Assembly (NCBI GenBank): GCA_037953625.1
Contig: CM075650.1
Coordinates: 4,280,501 to 4,344,500, forward strand
DNA: 64,000 bases
DNA from: Crotalaria pallida
Taxonomy: Eukaryota > Streptophyta > Magnoliopsida > Fabales > Fabaceae
Direction of reading: 5' to 3'
This document shows positions 10,889 to 21,500 of the stretch, piece by piece. Both the position numbers and the translations under genes were made by a program. How positions within the stretch are numbered: the stretch's first letter is position 1; every line of letters starts with the position of its first letter. Under the pieces are notes generated by a model. That model searched no databases and was not told the origin of the DNA. It saw nothing but the letters and a program-made list of their open reading frames with translations.

Positions 10889-13169
10889 TCAAGCCACTGC
10901 AGTCAGGCACGGATGAAATGCAGTACCGCATGCTATCCAGTGCATTTTACTCAGATTCGGCATCATGCCCCCATGAACCCTCTGCCATTCCTTACTTGCT
11001 TTGTTGTAAGTAACCAACCGAAGCAGTTGCTTAGTTTTCAAGGACAACATGAGCAAGCCTTTGTTCCCAAGGCAAGTCATTTCAACGTGCTTACCGTAAA
11101 AGTCCAAGCACCATACGTTTGGCATTCTGTCTACCTCCTTCCATAATAGGGTCATCCTTTGCAGCTCCCATATGCAAACGCACGTGGCCGCATTCTTCGT
11201 GAGCAAACCCACAAGCATGATCTGGCCGTCACACTCAGCCAGGGTGTGGTCAGTCAGATACAATGGCAATGGGATTATGTACTGTTTCCAAACACCAGTT
11301 GCCATATCATAGGAAATGACTCCTTCGGGATCCGAGCTCAAGAAGTAAAGTGTGCTGTCAATAGAGACAGTTTGTGACTTGTCGTCGAATAGCTTCATAC
11401 CTGCTGGCATGCTTCCCGGATGACTCCAAGAATTTATCAGCGAGTCATAAATCCCATATTCACCATTACCACCAACCCACAGGATCTTGTAGCCTGAACC
11501 ACTTGAGTTTCCATTTATGGTCATCCCTACAGCAACACGAGACCAGACCTTAAATGACCGAACTGGCAACTCCTTGAAGGATTGGATAAGTGGGTTACAA
11601 ACATAGAAGTCTCGATGACAAATGTCACGAAAGCAAACTAGACCACCTGCAGAAGCCACTGGTACGAGTGATGACCTCGTGGACAGATTTGAAATGATAG
11701 GGTGATGATGCCACTTTTTGAGAGAAGGGTCATACATGGCTCCTTCATCCACACCTTCATGAGTTATGGTGTAAAACCAGGGATTTTTCTGCGGGACTCT
11801 AGCACAATGCTGAGAAAAACTTTGAGAAGTCAGTAAACTATTCCACTTCTGGGATACAGTGCGGAAGCGGAAAAATGTGGCAATGGGAAGTCGTGCAATC
11901 ACAGCCTCAACTAACTCTTCAGGTAATTCTTTCCAAATTTCTTGTTCCATAACTTCAGTTGTACATGAGCATCCAGATGATATGCCCATACTACCAGACT
12001 TTCCGACTGCCATCACAAGGTCACACCAATCATCTACCGAAGTATCTTCAGTACCAACGGGGGTCCATCTGAAAAAAGGACAAACAGAAGACATTCATAC
12101 GCTTAGTAACATGAAGTAGAAATAGAACCAACATGCATATCAAGAATTGAAAATCATAATTGACAGGCAATTTACAGAACCATGCATTTTAAAAAAAAAA
12201 CAAATTGATACTACAGTACAAGTTCAGACCACCGAAAATACAGGATTGATACACACACCTATGTATTGGAGAAAATTCCCTGAATTGTCATACTATCCAT
12301 TACACTAAAGTTATGCAAACAATAGTAAAAATGAGATGTCAACCTTAGACTACAGGATAAGGACTATTATAATTAATACAAAGTGAAAAGTGGCAATAAA
12401 AACTGTTCTGTGTTTGACACTAAGACACAAAAACAATGCAGAAGATCCAGAACACAGTTTTTTAATCCAGCAATGACTGCCAGAACAAGCACTGAAAACT
12501 CTGATGCTCAAATATTAATACACCGTGTGACAGCGAAACCAAACAATCATATACATATATAACAACATTTTTAAATGGGTCTCAACGACTCAGCACTCGA
12601 ATCAATCAAAGCGCAAAAGTGAGTCATCTCCATGAAATGTAAACAACCAAAAAAACACATAACAACATCAAGAGCAATGAGACTCACTCCTAACCATGGA
12701 AGCAAAGACATGAAACGACACAGGGACACGCCAAAAGAAATCTAAAATCCTTAAAGCAGATGGTTAGCTAGGGTACGATACGTATCAGACACGATACGGA
12801 GGCAAAAATATGAAGTATCCGTGCTTCCTTGCTGCTAACCAAATGGAAGACAAGTAAAAAAAATGTAACAAGAGTTTTTAGGGTATGGATTGAATTCAAT
12901 CAATTATTATTTACATAAAGCATGGAATTAAGAACAATAATAATAATAAGAATAAAAATGAAAGAAATGGAAAATGGAAAATGAAAGAATTAATAATAAA
13001 TTGAATCGGATGAAAAAGAGATCGACCTGGGAGATGGAAGGATGAGGGTGTGATTACGAGAATGATGATGAAGGGCCATAGAAGAAGAAGGAGGAGGAGG
13101 AGGAGGAGGGAATTGTTGATTGTAAGAATCGATAGACTGTTGAAGTTGAGAAATGAATTGCTTCAGCAT
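10889..13169 (-). CDS. LCR: F-box/kelch-type protein, probable LEAF CURLING RESPONSIVENESS orthologue (miR394 target)
   Basis: There are two coding exons on the minus strand, 13169-13027 and 12068-10889, joined across a GT-AG intron (donor CCCAG|GTCGAT, acceptor TTTTTTCAG). The joined CDS of 1323 nt gives 440 residues. The ATG at 13169 is the first in frame after an upstream TGA. Residues about 20-30 include a run of prolines. The F-box spans about residues 92-130 (IWKELPEELVEAVIARLP...FRFRTVSQKWNSL). The rest is a galactose-oxidase/kelch-like region (VASAGGLVC, YVCNPLIQSFKELP, VWSRVAVGMT). F-box proteins of this type bind SKP1 and give substrate specificity to an SCF ubiquitin ligase; Arabidopsis LCR controls leaf and meristem development and is repressed by miR394. 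The near-perfect miR394 site at 11119-11138 supports this family over other F-box/kelch proteins. The orthology was not tested by alignment. Confidence 0.9.
11119..11138 (-). promoter_or_regulatory. miR394 target site in the LCR coding sequence
   Basis: The plus strand reads TTGGCATTCTGTCTACCTCC, the miR394 sequence (UUGGCAUUCUGUCCACCUCC) with one change at miRNA position 14. The transcript therefore pairs at 19 of 20 positions, with intact pairing at positions 9-12 where slicing occurs. The site encodes the EVDRMPN peptide (about residues 358-364). The miRNA sequence is quoted from general knowledge. Confidence 0.85.
12069..13026 (-). other. Intron of the LCR gene
   Basis: This 958-bp GT-AG intron lies between coding exons 1 and 2, phase 2 (it splits an Arg codon). 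It is AT-rich, and I see no well-defined transposon. A short stretch at 12770-12825 with GATACG repeats resembles dispersed sequence also seen near 18345-18700. Confidence 0.8.
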
Positions 13170-13257
13170 TTCCAGGCCCCAATTCAACTCTCAGCTCTAA
13201 CTCATTGGATTGTTATTCATTCATTTCATTCTTCCAAACCCAAACCCTTCATTCACA

Positions 13258-13412
13258 CCATTCTTCTTTCTTCTCTCTCTCTCTCTCCTTTCTTTCTCTC
13301 TCTTATCTTTGCTTTCTTTCTTCTGTTTTGTTACCCCTCACTCGCTGTTCTGTGCTCTCTCTCACTCTCACGCTCACGCACATTATTTATATATATATAT
13401 ATATATATATAT
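13258..13412. repeat. CT-rich leader and (AT)n microsatellite upstream of LCR
   Basis: Positions 13258-13335 are dominated by CT/CTTT words, i.e. a GA-rich leader on the minus (gene) strand. Positions 13387-13412 are an (AT)n run. The foldback element at 13413 is inserted into this AT run, which continues at 14415-14450 on its other side. Confidence 0.7.
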
Positions 13413-14412
13413 GACTAAACTATCACTTTAGTCCCTGAATTTACACAGCACTTTCACTTTAATCCTTGAAATTAACAAAATTGCTTTTAGGTCTCTGACT
13501 TTGTAAAAAGTCATTCACTTTAGTCCCTGAAATTAACAAAATTGTTTTTAGGTCTCTGACTTTGTAAAAAGTCATTCACTTTAGTCCCTGAAATAGTCCC
13601 TACCCCTAACCCTCATCAACGTACGTTAACAGAATGATGATGTGGCTGTTTGGGGCATTAAACCACATCATTTTTGCATAAGAGGCCAAAATGTGGACAA
13701 AACACAACCAAAAACTAATTTCTTCATCTTTTAAATCCTGAAGCTGATGGTGAAGATGGTCCAGAGGAGTTTTTAGGTTCTTTAAAACCATGCGTGGGCA
13801 TAAACACCATTGACGATGCCTCTGTATTAGATGGGACTGATGCAGCTGATCTTGGGATCGGTGCAGCTGATCTTGGGACCGGTGCAGTTGATCTTCGCCT
13901 GATAGGTAGTTTAGCCCCAACACTAGATGATGCAGCCACTTCATTTGGAGGTTCTGGTTGGGAGAAATCTTGTGATGGCTGTGTTTGTGACATATCTATC
14001 GCATCTGAATGAGGAGCAACAACATTAGTAGCTGCAGGTGCAAGTGCAGTAGCATCATTAGCAACTACATTAGGATTAGAAGCAACATCTGCCTCTTGTG
14101 CAAAAACGATTTGGTTTAATGCCCCCAAACAGTCACGTCATCATTCTGTTAACGTACGTTGATGGAGGTTAGGGGCAGGGACTAAAGCGAATGACATTTT
14201 ACAAAGTTAAGGACCTAAAAGCAATTTTGTTAATTTCAGGGACTAAAGTGATTGACTTTTTACAAAGTCAGGGACCTAAAAGCAATTTTGTTAATTTGAG
14301 GGACTAAAGTGAATGACTTTTTACAAAGTCGGGGACCTAAAAGCAATTTTGTTAATTTAAGGGACTAGAGTGAAAGTGTTGTGTAAATTCAGGGACTAAA
14401 GTGACAGTTTAG

Positions 14413-14414
<2 letters not shown>
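13413..14414. mobile_element. Long-TIR foldback element (non-autonomous, MULE-like)
   Basis: The ends are inverted copies: GACTAAACTATCACTTTAG at 13413 and its complement with one change ending at 14414. The arms run about 290 bp each and carry tandem subrepeats of about 62 bp with the words ACTTTAGTCCCTGAAATTAA and GACTTTGTAAAAAGTCA. Near the inner edge both arms contain AACGTACGTTAACAGAATGA or its inverted copy. The element sits inside an (AT)n tract, so its target duplication cannot be read. The interior holds the 134-codon ORF described separately. Class is inferred from the long TIR and subterminal repeats. Confidence 0.75.
13724..14128 (-). CDS. Unrecognised Pro/Ser/Ala-rich ORF inside the foldback element
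   Basis: The open frame of 134 codons starts in the right arm with a non-ATG codon in the reading given and fills the interior. The protein is low complexity (APVPRSAAPIPRSAASVPS and SSGPSSPSASGFKR). It could be the tail of a MULE-encoded protein or a captured host fragment. I recognise no domain. The flanking arms would supply both ends of any transcript. Confidence 0.3.
   Translation of the reverse strand: MGALNQIVFAQEADVASNPNVVANDATALAPAATNVVAPHSDAIDMSQTQPSQDFSQPEPPNEVAASSSVGAKLPIRRRSTAPVPRSAAPIPRSAASVPSNTEASSMVFMPTHGFKEPKNSSGPSSPSASGFKR

Positions 14415-14450
<36 letters not shown>
14415..14450. repeat. (AT)n microsatellite, right part
   Basis: An uninterrupted AT run abuts the right end of the foldback element and mirrors the run at 13387-13412. 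Confidence 0.85.
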
Positions 14451-14452
<2 letters not shown>

Positions 14453-14496
14453 TGGTTTATTTAAGTTTTTGGTCCTTGCTAGTTGACCGACTTTTG

Positions 14497-14818
14497 GGCT
14501 TTGTTTGGATTGATGGTATGTGGTGGAATGGAATGGAGTGGGATGAAATTTAATTAAATTCCATTGTTTAGATTGTTTAAATTAGGAATGAGTGAAATGG
14601 TATATGATAGAATGGATTCCATCCGATCCCATCCAAAATCTCTTTTTTTTTTCCACCCAATTTGGGGGTACTTGATGGAATCATTTATTTAATTCTATTT
14701 CATCACAAAATACCCAAACAATGGAATGGTAAACTAATATTATTCCATTCTGTTCCACCTCACTCCATCTTATCCTACTCCATTCCGCTCCATTCAACAT
14801 TGTATATCCAAACATAGC
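14497..14818. mobile_element. MITE with GGAATGGA-type inverted repeats
   Basis: One side reads TTGTTTGGATTGATGG followed by GGTGGAATGGAATGGAGTGG. The other side reads CCACCTCACTCCATCTTATC followed by ATATCCAAACATAGC. The arms fold back over an AT-rich centre. It is non-coding, with a partial relative at 7651-7853. Flanking sequence (14461-14496 and 14819-15110) has TTGGTCC- and TTTTAGTCC-type words with ACCGGTC, probably remnants of another MITE into which this one inserted. Confidence 0.5.
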
Positions 14819-15318
14819 ATTGGTTTTAACCTCTAACTTTTTATTTGACCGGTCTTGATTTTTAAAAGTTTAAAAATTTTGGTTTTAGTTCCTATCGTTA
14901 GGGATCCACCGTTAATTTATGACGTGGCTAACAGAGTGCCACGTCACCATGTCAAGTGTCTTTTTTTTTTAATTAAAAGGTCGTTGATCGAAATTTGGTT
15001 TTAGTCCCTATCTTTTTTTTATACCGGTCAAGGTCCTTAAAAGTTTAAAAAATTTGGATTTGGTCTTTACCGTTAATAAAATAATGTTAATTGCTAATAT
15101 GACTAACGATTGTCACATATCATGCCACGTGTCTGCATAAAGACGAGTTGTTGTCACGTTGGCAGATGACATGTAAGAACAGTAGGCATGTAATAACAGT
15201 ATATCAGTATAGAATAAGACATGATTTCTATCATGTATTTGGTTTATTATATAAAGAGAAAAGGTAAGACTAAAAATTTTAATATTTTAGTTCATCTGAA
15301 ATCCTACATATTGAACGA

Positions 15319-15456
15319 GTTTAGTATGTGTGTGCTTTTTTACACTATGGATACAACCGTTCATTTGCATTACTTTTATTTAGAAATTAGTAATCATACA
15401 TCTTTGGATGGTGGATGATGTGCTGCGCTGGCAGTGTAAAAAACTATTTTCTCATT
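15319..15456. mobile_element. Diverged copy of the GTGTAAA MITE family
   Basis: Shared words with the copies at 21272 and 37418 include TTTTTTACACTAT, GGTGGATGATG and GTGTAAAAAA followed by TTTTCTC. It is diverged and its left end is unclear. Confidence 0.35.
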
Positions 15457-15827
15457 GAATATTACATAATGTCTGTGGGTTTGTTTAAATTATTGCGTTC
15501 GTGTAAGTTAAACAATTTTGGGCCAACCGTGGCTAGAGTTATGCATGCATTGCTAGGTTATCCATGTCATCTACCAATGTTGCTATGAGCTCATGGTTCT
15601 TTTAGCTAACTGCTTGAAATAATATTGTCTGACAAAATTAATTTTTGAAGTCGCTAAAAATTATAAATGACAAAAAAAAACATGCAATATTATATTATTT
15701 ATATTTTACTATTTTAATTTATTATTTTTCTCTTTATTTATTAAATAAATAGTTAATTTATTAATAATCGATTGAGTATAAAAATTATTAAATTATAATT
15801 AATTATATTTTTTCCTTTTTAATTTAT

Positions 15828-16542
15828 GGGTTTGTTTGGTAAAACAAGCTTTTAGCTAGAAGCTTGTAATTTGTAGCTGTGAGCTTTTAGCTTGTACTTT
15901 GTAGCTATTTAGCTGACGGTTTGATATAGTGTTTTTCTATAGGCAAAGTTTTTTTTCCTACCGGGATAGGAAAAATGAAATTAAATCCACCAAATGGTGG
16001 TGCCCAAGATCGAACTCAAGAATTTCAACTTTCAAGCCGTAAGACTTGGTACATGATCATGTATTTGCAATAGTGTTGTTTGCCAAAACTAGCTTTTAAA
16101 GTAGGTGAAAATTATTAAATGGCCAAAAAAGATATGCAACTTTATATTATTTATATTTATTATTTTAATTTATTTTTTTATTAAATAATTAAATTATTAA
16201 GTATAAAAATTATTAAATTATAATTAATTAAATTTGTTTCTTTTATTTATTTATTATTATTAATTAAATAAATAATTAAGTATAAAAATTAAATAGTCAT
16301 CATGTAAATAATTTTGAAATTGTTTTTGTGGGTATAATTACTATAAAAATTATTGAAAGTTAGTTTAGTTTCTTAAAATAACTTTCTAAAAACTAATTTT
16401 CAAAAGCTACAAGCTTATTTTTTTAAAATGTATAAGCCCTTTCTAATGTTTGTCCATCGAACGCAACTAGTAGCTTATTAATTGAATCTAAAAGCCCCTA
16501 ATTAGCTAAAAAGCTCCCAACTAAGCACGCCGAATACAGCCT
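15828..16542. mobile_element. AT-rich hAT-like MITE with internal insertion
   Basis: It begins GGGTTTGTTTGGTAAAACA with AGCTTTTAGC words and ends AGCTAAAAAGCTCCCAA...CGCCGAATACAGCC, an imperfect foldback. A related AT-rich block is repeated to its left (about 15650-15820). The element is interrupted at about 15937-16072 by a small SINE-like insertion. Terminal repeats are imperfect, so limits are approximate. Confidence 0.45.
15937..16072 (-). mobile_element. SINE-like insertion inside the hAT-like MITE
   Basis: The minus strand carries GAGTTCGATCTTGGGC, similar to a pol III box B, and ends in an A-run (T8 on plus). ATAGTGTTTTT on the left and ATAGTGTTGTTT on the right look like an imperfect target duplication. 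It is short and diverged. Confidence 0.4.
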
Positions 16543-16604
16543 ATGTTAGTTAATAAATTAATTATAGCAAAATCATTAAATACAGAATTAATTAAAAATT
16601 AAAT

Positions 16605-16879
16605 GAGTAATTGGTCAGATTGGTCCCTGACTTTTTAGGCGTCGGTCAAGTTAGTCCTTGACTTTATCGAAATACCAATTTAGTTCCTGAAATAGCATTT
16701 TAATTCACATATGTTCATGTCTTTATCCCATTTTAGAGCAAATACATCCTTATGATAGTGACGGCAGGGACTAACTTGATCGACGTTCTCCTATCTCAGG
16801 GACTAATTGCTATTTCGATAAAGTCAGAGACTAACTTGACCGACGCCTACAAAGTTAGGACCAATCTGACCAATTACTC
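16605..16879. mobile_element. Mutator-like MITE with perfect TIRs and 10-bp target duplication
   Basis: The left end GAGTAATTGGTCAGATTGG is exactly inverted at the right end (to 16879). The insertion is flanked by AAAATTAAAT on both sides (16595-16604 and 16880-16889), in the 9-11 bp range of Mutator-like elements. The inner arms have TTAGTCC and GGGACTAA words and the spacer is non-coding. At 275 bp with intact ends it is one of the best defined MITEs here. Confidence 0.85.
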
Positions 16880-17424
16880 AAAATTAAATTGTCACCCGGG
16901 TAGATAAATAATTTTGAAATTTTTTTGAGGATACTATTGGTATATGAATTATTGAAAATTAGTTTAGTTTACTGAGAGTAACTTTTTAAAAACTAGCTTT
17001 TAAAACTATTAGTTTTTCTTTTAAAAATTATAAGTTCTTTCTAATATGTGAAACAGGATTCCAAATTATAAAAATAAAATAAAAATAAAAAACAAAAACT
17101 TTGAAACAGCACATGGTTAGAAGAGGGGGTGGGGGTTACTTTTGTCCTTTTTATGTGAAACACTTCACTCTGCACTTTTGTCTCCATTCTCTTGCCACAT
17201 GAGAAGAGAAAAAAATTTTGTGTGGGTATCATTCATTTTTCCTTCTTCCCTTATTTTTTTCGATCAACCAAACACGAGAAAACTCCTTTTTTCTTCTTAT
17301 TTTCTCTTTTCCCAAACTCTCTTCCCCTAAAATCTCCAAACCAAACAAGGGTAAGAGATGACAAAATGGACTTGAGCATACCTAATAAATAAGGTGACTT
17401 AGAAAAAACAAAACCCCTCTCAAT

Positions 17425-18222
17425 TGGGAATTAGTTTTTTGACCCCCAATTAATTAATTAACCGCCCCCCCTTTTTTAAAAGACATTACTAACCTTACTA
17501 AAAACCAAACTACCCAAAATGCCCCTCATTTCCACATGCATGCAACCTTTTCTTTTCTTCTTCCTCCTTTTCTTCTTCACGTTCCAGCAGCAGACATTCC
17601 TCCTTCACTCCTCATCAACACAAACTCACCTTTCTTATACAACTGGTTTCTCTTATATACAACTCGTTTCCCTGCAACCAGTTCATATTCTTCTATAATA
17701 ATAGGTTTAAAGTGGTAGATGTTAAGTTAGAACATGTTGTTATCGTTTTTTTTTCACCGTTGCAGGGTGACTCGCTTGAGGGTAAGCGTGCCATACAAAA
17801 TGACCAGCACGCTTACCCCATAGCGAGTGTTATAAAAATTTGATTTTATAACTCCTGAACCATCAGCGAGTGTTATAAAATTTTGATTTTATAACCCTCG
17901 CTGGGTGAGTGTTATAAAAATTTGATTTTATAAACATCGCTGAAGCTGAACCATTAGCAAGTTTTATAAAAATTAAATTTTATAACTCTCGTTGTGCCCT
18001 CAGCGTGCTTGTTAAAATATATATTTTATAACCCTCAACCCCTCGTTGAGGGTTAAGCGTGAGTTGTTTATTTATTTATTTTTTTAAAATGAGTGGAAGA
18101 AGGGGAGGGATAAGGATGGAATAAGAGGGGGTATTTTGGAATTATTGGAAATTAGTAAGGTTATTATGGGATTTTCACGTAAATAAGGGGGTCAACAAAT
18201 TAACAGGGGGTCAAAAAACTAG
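17425..18222. mobile_element. TIR element with internal array of perfect hairpins
   Basis: The ends are inverted around the shared core TAGTTTTTTGACCCCC (left from about 17433, right complement near 18205-18220). Imperfect direct copies of ACCCCTCTYAATT flank it (17412-17424 and 18223-18235). The interior at 17770-18060 is a string of hairpins, described separately. Short ORFs inside (for example 17536-17718) have no recognisable domain. The superfamily is unclear. Confidence 0.6.
17770..18060. repeat. Array of perfect and near-perfect hairpins
   Basis: 17770-17828 is a two-part stem: ACTCGCT and GGGTAAGCGTGC pair with GCACGCTTACCC and AGCGAGT around a 15-nt loop. 17864-17903 is a 40-bp hairpin (CAGCGAG and GTTATAAAA pairing with TTTTATAAC and CTCGCTG). 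Further modules follow with the core TTATAAAAATT...ATTTTATAA at 17827-17852, about 17908-17934, 17957-17986 and 18008-18032. AGCGTG/CACGCT words recur between them. Confidence 0.85.
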
Positions 18223-18882
18223 AACCCCTCTTAATTAGCCAAAATGATTGTTTTAAAAATTTAATCTAATATCGGGCTTAATCAAACAATTTTTTTCTTG
18301 AATTACCCAAATATTTTTGGTATGTTGTACCAATACTGGTACGGTACTGGATACGGGTACATATCGGATACAGGACAACTTTTTCTAAAAAACTAGGGTA
18401 TGGGTACGGTAATATAAATTCAAATTTTATAAATAAATATATATAAACAAGATGAAAATAAACGATTTTGACATTGAAATAACATATAAGTATCGTTAAA
18501 TTAAATGTTGATACTTAAAATAAGTCAAGATATAAAGCCGAAAAATTGATTATAATATTAAAATATAAATTTTAAGGCAAAAATTACATTAATGATACAA
18601 TTCACATCTAAAATACACCTTAACATACCAGTACCAAGTACCAAGAATACGATACGTGCATCGATATCCAAAGTGTAGATATACCTGGTACATCACCAAT
18701 TTATGAATACCCATGTTCTAAAGACTTCTGGCCTAATCATATCCAAGCCTAAAATTGGTCTACCTGAACTTGATTAGGCAACTTGATATAACGGAGTTTT
18801 TATTTTGTTAGCCAATTATTTTCACAATTTCGGAATGCAAAGATAAAAGAGAAAAAATAAATCATTTTTCCCTTTCTATTTA

Positions 18883-19512
18883 GAGATTAATGAGTATGCA
18901 CTGATGATATAAAGTTTTATACCATCAGTCAATCATCCATCATTCATTTATATTACTTTAATCTATAAGCCAATAACCATAAATGAATGCAGGGCCGGCC
19001 CTGAGGGAGGGCGGCAAGGGCGGCCGCCCTGGGCCCAAAAAAATTTAGGAGCCCATAATTTTTTTTAATGATACATTTATTTTTGAAAAAAAAAAAATAA
19101 TTGCAAGATCTTTTTATCTTTTAACTATAAATGATTTTTAGCATAATATTTTAATTTGTTTTTTCATTTGCTCACTCAATTTAAAAATATATGAAGTAAT
19201 GAACTTTACTTTTGTAATCCATCATGAAAAAGGTATTTTAGTACCTCTTTACTAAATAACTATTTATATTATTTCAAATCTTATTTTTTAATAATTAATT
19301 CTATTATTGATTGTTGTCATTGTTTTAATTGATTATTCGTATATATACTAAATTTTTAATTGATTTACTTTTAATAATTTTTTTTAATTAGGGGCCCCAA
19401 ATTTTTTTTCGCCTTATGACCCAAATTAGGTTAGGACCGGGCCTAAATGAATGATGAATAATGCACTGATGTAAAAAACCTTTACAATGCGGATATATTT
19501 TCCATTTTCTCC
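18883..19512. mobile_element. GTGTAAA-family MITE copy split by a hAT-like element
   Basis: It starts GAGATTAATGAGTATGCAC and ends TTTACAATGCGG...TTTTCTC, matching the uninterrupted copies at 21272-21436 and 37418-37592. The interruption is the hAT-like element at 18990-19445. Confidence 0.7.
18990..19445. mobile_element. hAT-like non-autonomous element with 8-bp target duplication
   Basis: It begins CAGGGCCGGCCCTGA and ends TTAGGACCGGGCCTA, imperfect inverted termini. AATGAATG is duplicated on both sides (18982-18989 and 19446-19453). An 8-bp duplication with CAGGG-type ends is the hAT pattern. The 456-bp interior is AT-rich and non-coding. Confidence 0.85.
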
Positions 19513-20567
19513 TCCATTTATGTAACTGCGAAGATACTTTAATACTTGCTTAACTCTGATTATAATTGGAATGTGCGAGTTATTGAAGCATCGCTATAGC
19601 GACTTTGTTAGCAAGCAAACACTATTGGTTGCAGTTAGCTCCCATTGCACCAAACACTTCTATGTGGCGCAAACTTGTTACAGTAGTTTTTGTTGGGCGC
19701 CAAATCGCTTTGCTAAATACACTACCGTTATTATTATAAGTCATGTTTTAAAAAAATTTCTTCGTTCTAATTATAAATTACTGTATTTTTTTATAGGTAA
19801 AATTTTATTAAAAGAAGTCAAGCTTAAGTATCATAGCACAAGCACTCCAAGGGTTTGAGTGAAGAGTTCAATCATGTACTCAAAGCTAAGCTTCTAGTTA
19901 CGAGTTATTTTGTATTTCATATATATTATTAATTGTTTTTCTTTTATTTCTTCTTAATAAATGCTTTAACTATTTTTTTCATTAATTAGTATAAATTTTA
20001 TAAGAAAAATTGAGATGATAAAATTGCAATATTATAATATATTTTTATAAAATTTGAAAAATTAACTACTTTTATTAAAATGTGTAAACGATAAAGATAA
20101 TAAGGAATAGTATTAGCCAACTAAAACATTCCAAGCTAACCACTTGGAAGAAAGCCTTGAGAAATTGGGAAGAAGCTGCTTTATTTTTTCCAACCATTTT
20201 TTACATGCTTTTTAAAAATTGACTGAAAGACTCTATGACGCCGTGTTCCATGGATCAAGACCGTCAGAAGATTTTGGTTAGCAAAGCCACAATTCACTTT
20301 GGAAATCAACGGCTGAGATTAATCATAATACATCCTTTGTGGCCCCATTCTCTCACGAAGACCGCATGATTCATAATTGCCCCCACAACTTTTTCCATCC
20401 ATCATTAATATGATGGTTTTGTTAGGTTTACGGAAATTGCCCTCCAAAGCTACTCCATGCCATTCCATTTCCCACTCAATTGTCATAAGTGCCCTGCAAT
20501 GAGTAGGAGGAGGTACTAATTATAGCTGCTCTTGCATCATTATCATCATCACTCAACTCTTTAATAC
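19513..20567. other. AT-rich region without a supported gene
   Basis: The 95-codon ORF at 19571-19858 has no recognisable domain. The stretch 19585-19760 contains GCTATAGCGAC- and GCGCCAAATCGC-type words suggesting a decayed inverted-repeat element. 20200-20560 is less AT-rich and looks like ordinary single-copy or promoter-like DNA, but no coding exon follows it. Confidence 0.45.
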
Positions 20568-20569
20568 TA

Positions 20570-20845
20570 CTCCCTCCGGTCCTATTTATAAGTCACATTT
20601 TCTAGAAGGATTCTTTGGTCCTATTTAAAAGTCACTTTGTATTTTCTAGGAGATATTTATTGCTATTTTCTCTTATTTGCCCTTTGCCCATTAATGTGAA
20701 GTAATACAATGTGAAATTTCCAATGCAAGTTAAGAGGGTAAGATTGTAATGTTGAAATATTTTTTTAAAGTTTCAAGAAACTTAACTACCCTCTTTAATC
20801 CATGTGATATGGTTAAGTATGCCTTATAAATAAGACCAGAGGGAG
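20570..20845. mobile_element. Stowaway (Tc1/mariner-like) MITE
   Basis: The left end CTCCCTCCGGTCCTATTTAT is inverted at the right end (ATAAGACCAGAGGGAG). TA flanks both sides (20568-20569 and 20846-20847). The ends and TA target are those of plant Stowaway/mariner MITEs. Confidence 0.9.
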
Positions 20846-20962
20846 TACTATACAATATACTAACTGAACTTGGTATTCTCGTTTAATTTTGGCAAGTAAA
20901 TTAGTACTGTAACTGGGTTTTTGATGTATGCTTATAGAACATCATTAGTAAGTACTATTATA

Positions 20963-21252
20963 CTCCTCTGGTACCGTGTATAGGAACCTTTATGAAGAAA
21001 TTTTTGGTTTATATATAGGTCATTTTATATTTCTTATGCATCATTAATTGTTATTTTTTTTTGTTCTTATTAAATATTTTGATTAACTATGTTTTTTTTG
21101 TTATTCAATAAAATGAATGTGAATTTTTCAAGTAAAGTGGATGGAGTAAAATTGTATTTTACAATATATTATCATAAAATTCACCAAACTAACAATTTTC
21201 CTTGGTCCAAGAAATACGGTTAAGTATGCCCTATATATGGGACCGGAGGGAG
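20963..21252. mobile_element. Stowaway MITE, second copy
   Basis: It starts CTCCTCTGGTACCGTGTATA and ends TATATGGGACCGGAGGGAG, flanked by TA at 20961-20962 and 21253-21254. It is more diverged than the copy at 20570. Confidence 0.85.
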
Positions 21253-21271
21253 TAATAAATAATAAATAAAT

Positions 21272-21436
21272 GAGATTAATGGATATGCACTGACGGTGTA
21301 AAATTTTTTACACTATCAGTCCATCATCCACCATTCATTTGTATTACTTTAATTTAAAAGTCAACAACCATAAACGAATGAATGGTGGATGATGCACTAA
21401 TGGTGTACAAAACTTTATAAATTACCCATTTTCTCT
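21272..21436. mobile_element. GTGTAAA-family MITE, uninterrupted copy
   Basis: It starts GAGATTAATGGATATGCAC and ends in TTTTCTCT. Internal inverted words are GTGTAAAATTTTTTACAC and CATCATCCACCATTCATT with its complement. AAATAAAT on both sides (21264-21271 and 21437-21444) may be an 8-bp duplication, though it is low complexity. Confidence 0.8.
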
Positions 21437-21500
21437 AAATAAATTTTGATTTAGTTATATAAATTCTATATACGTACTATTTAAGGTATCGTATTATGTA

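Noticed and set aside
13050..13431. Plus-strand ORFs opposite LCR exon 1
   Set aside because: They are shadows of the proline-codon run, the CT-rich leader and the AT microsatellite of the minus-strand gene.
19571..19858. 95-codon ORF on plus
   Set aside because: No domain, no family resemblance, lies between MITEs in sequence with inverted-repeat wording; an ORF of this length is expected by chance in 64 kb.
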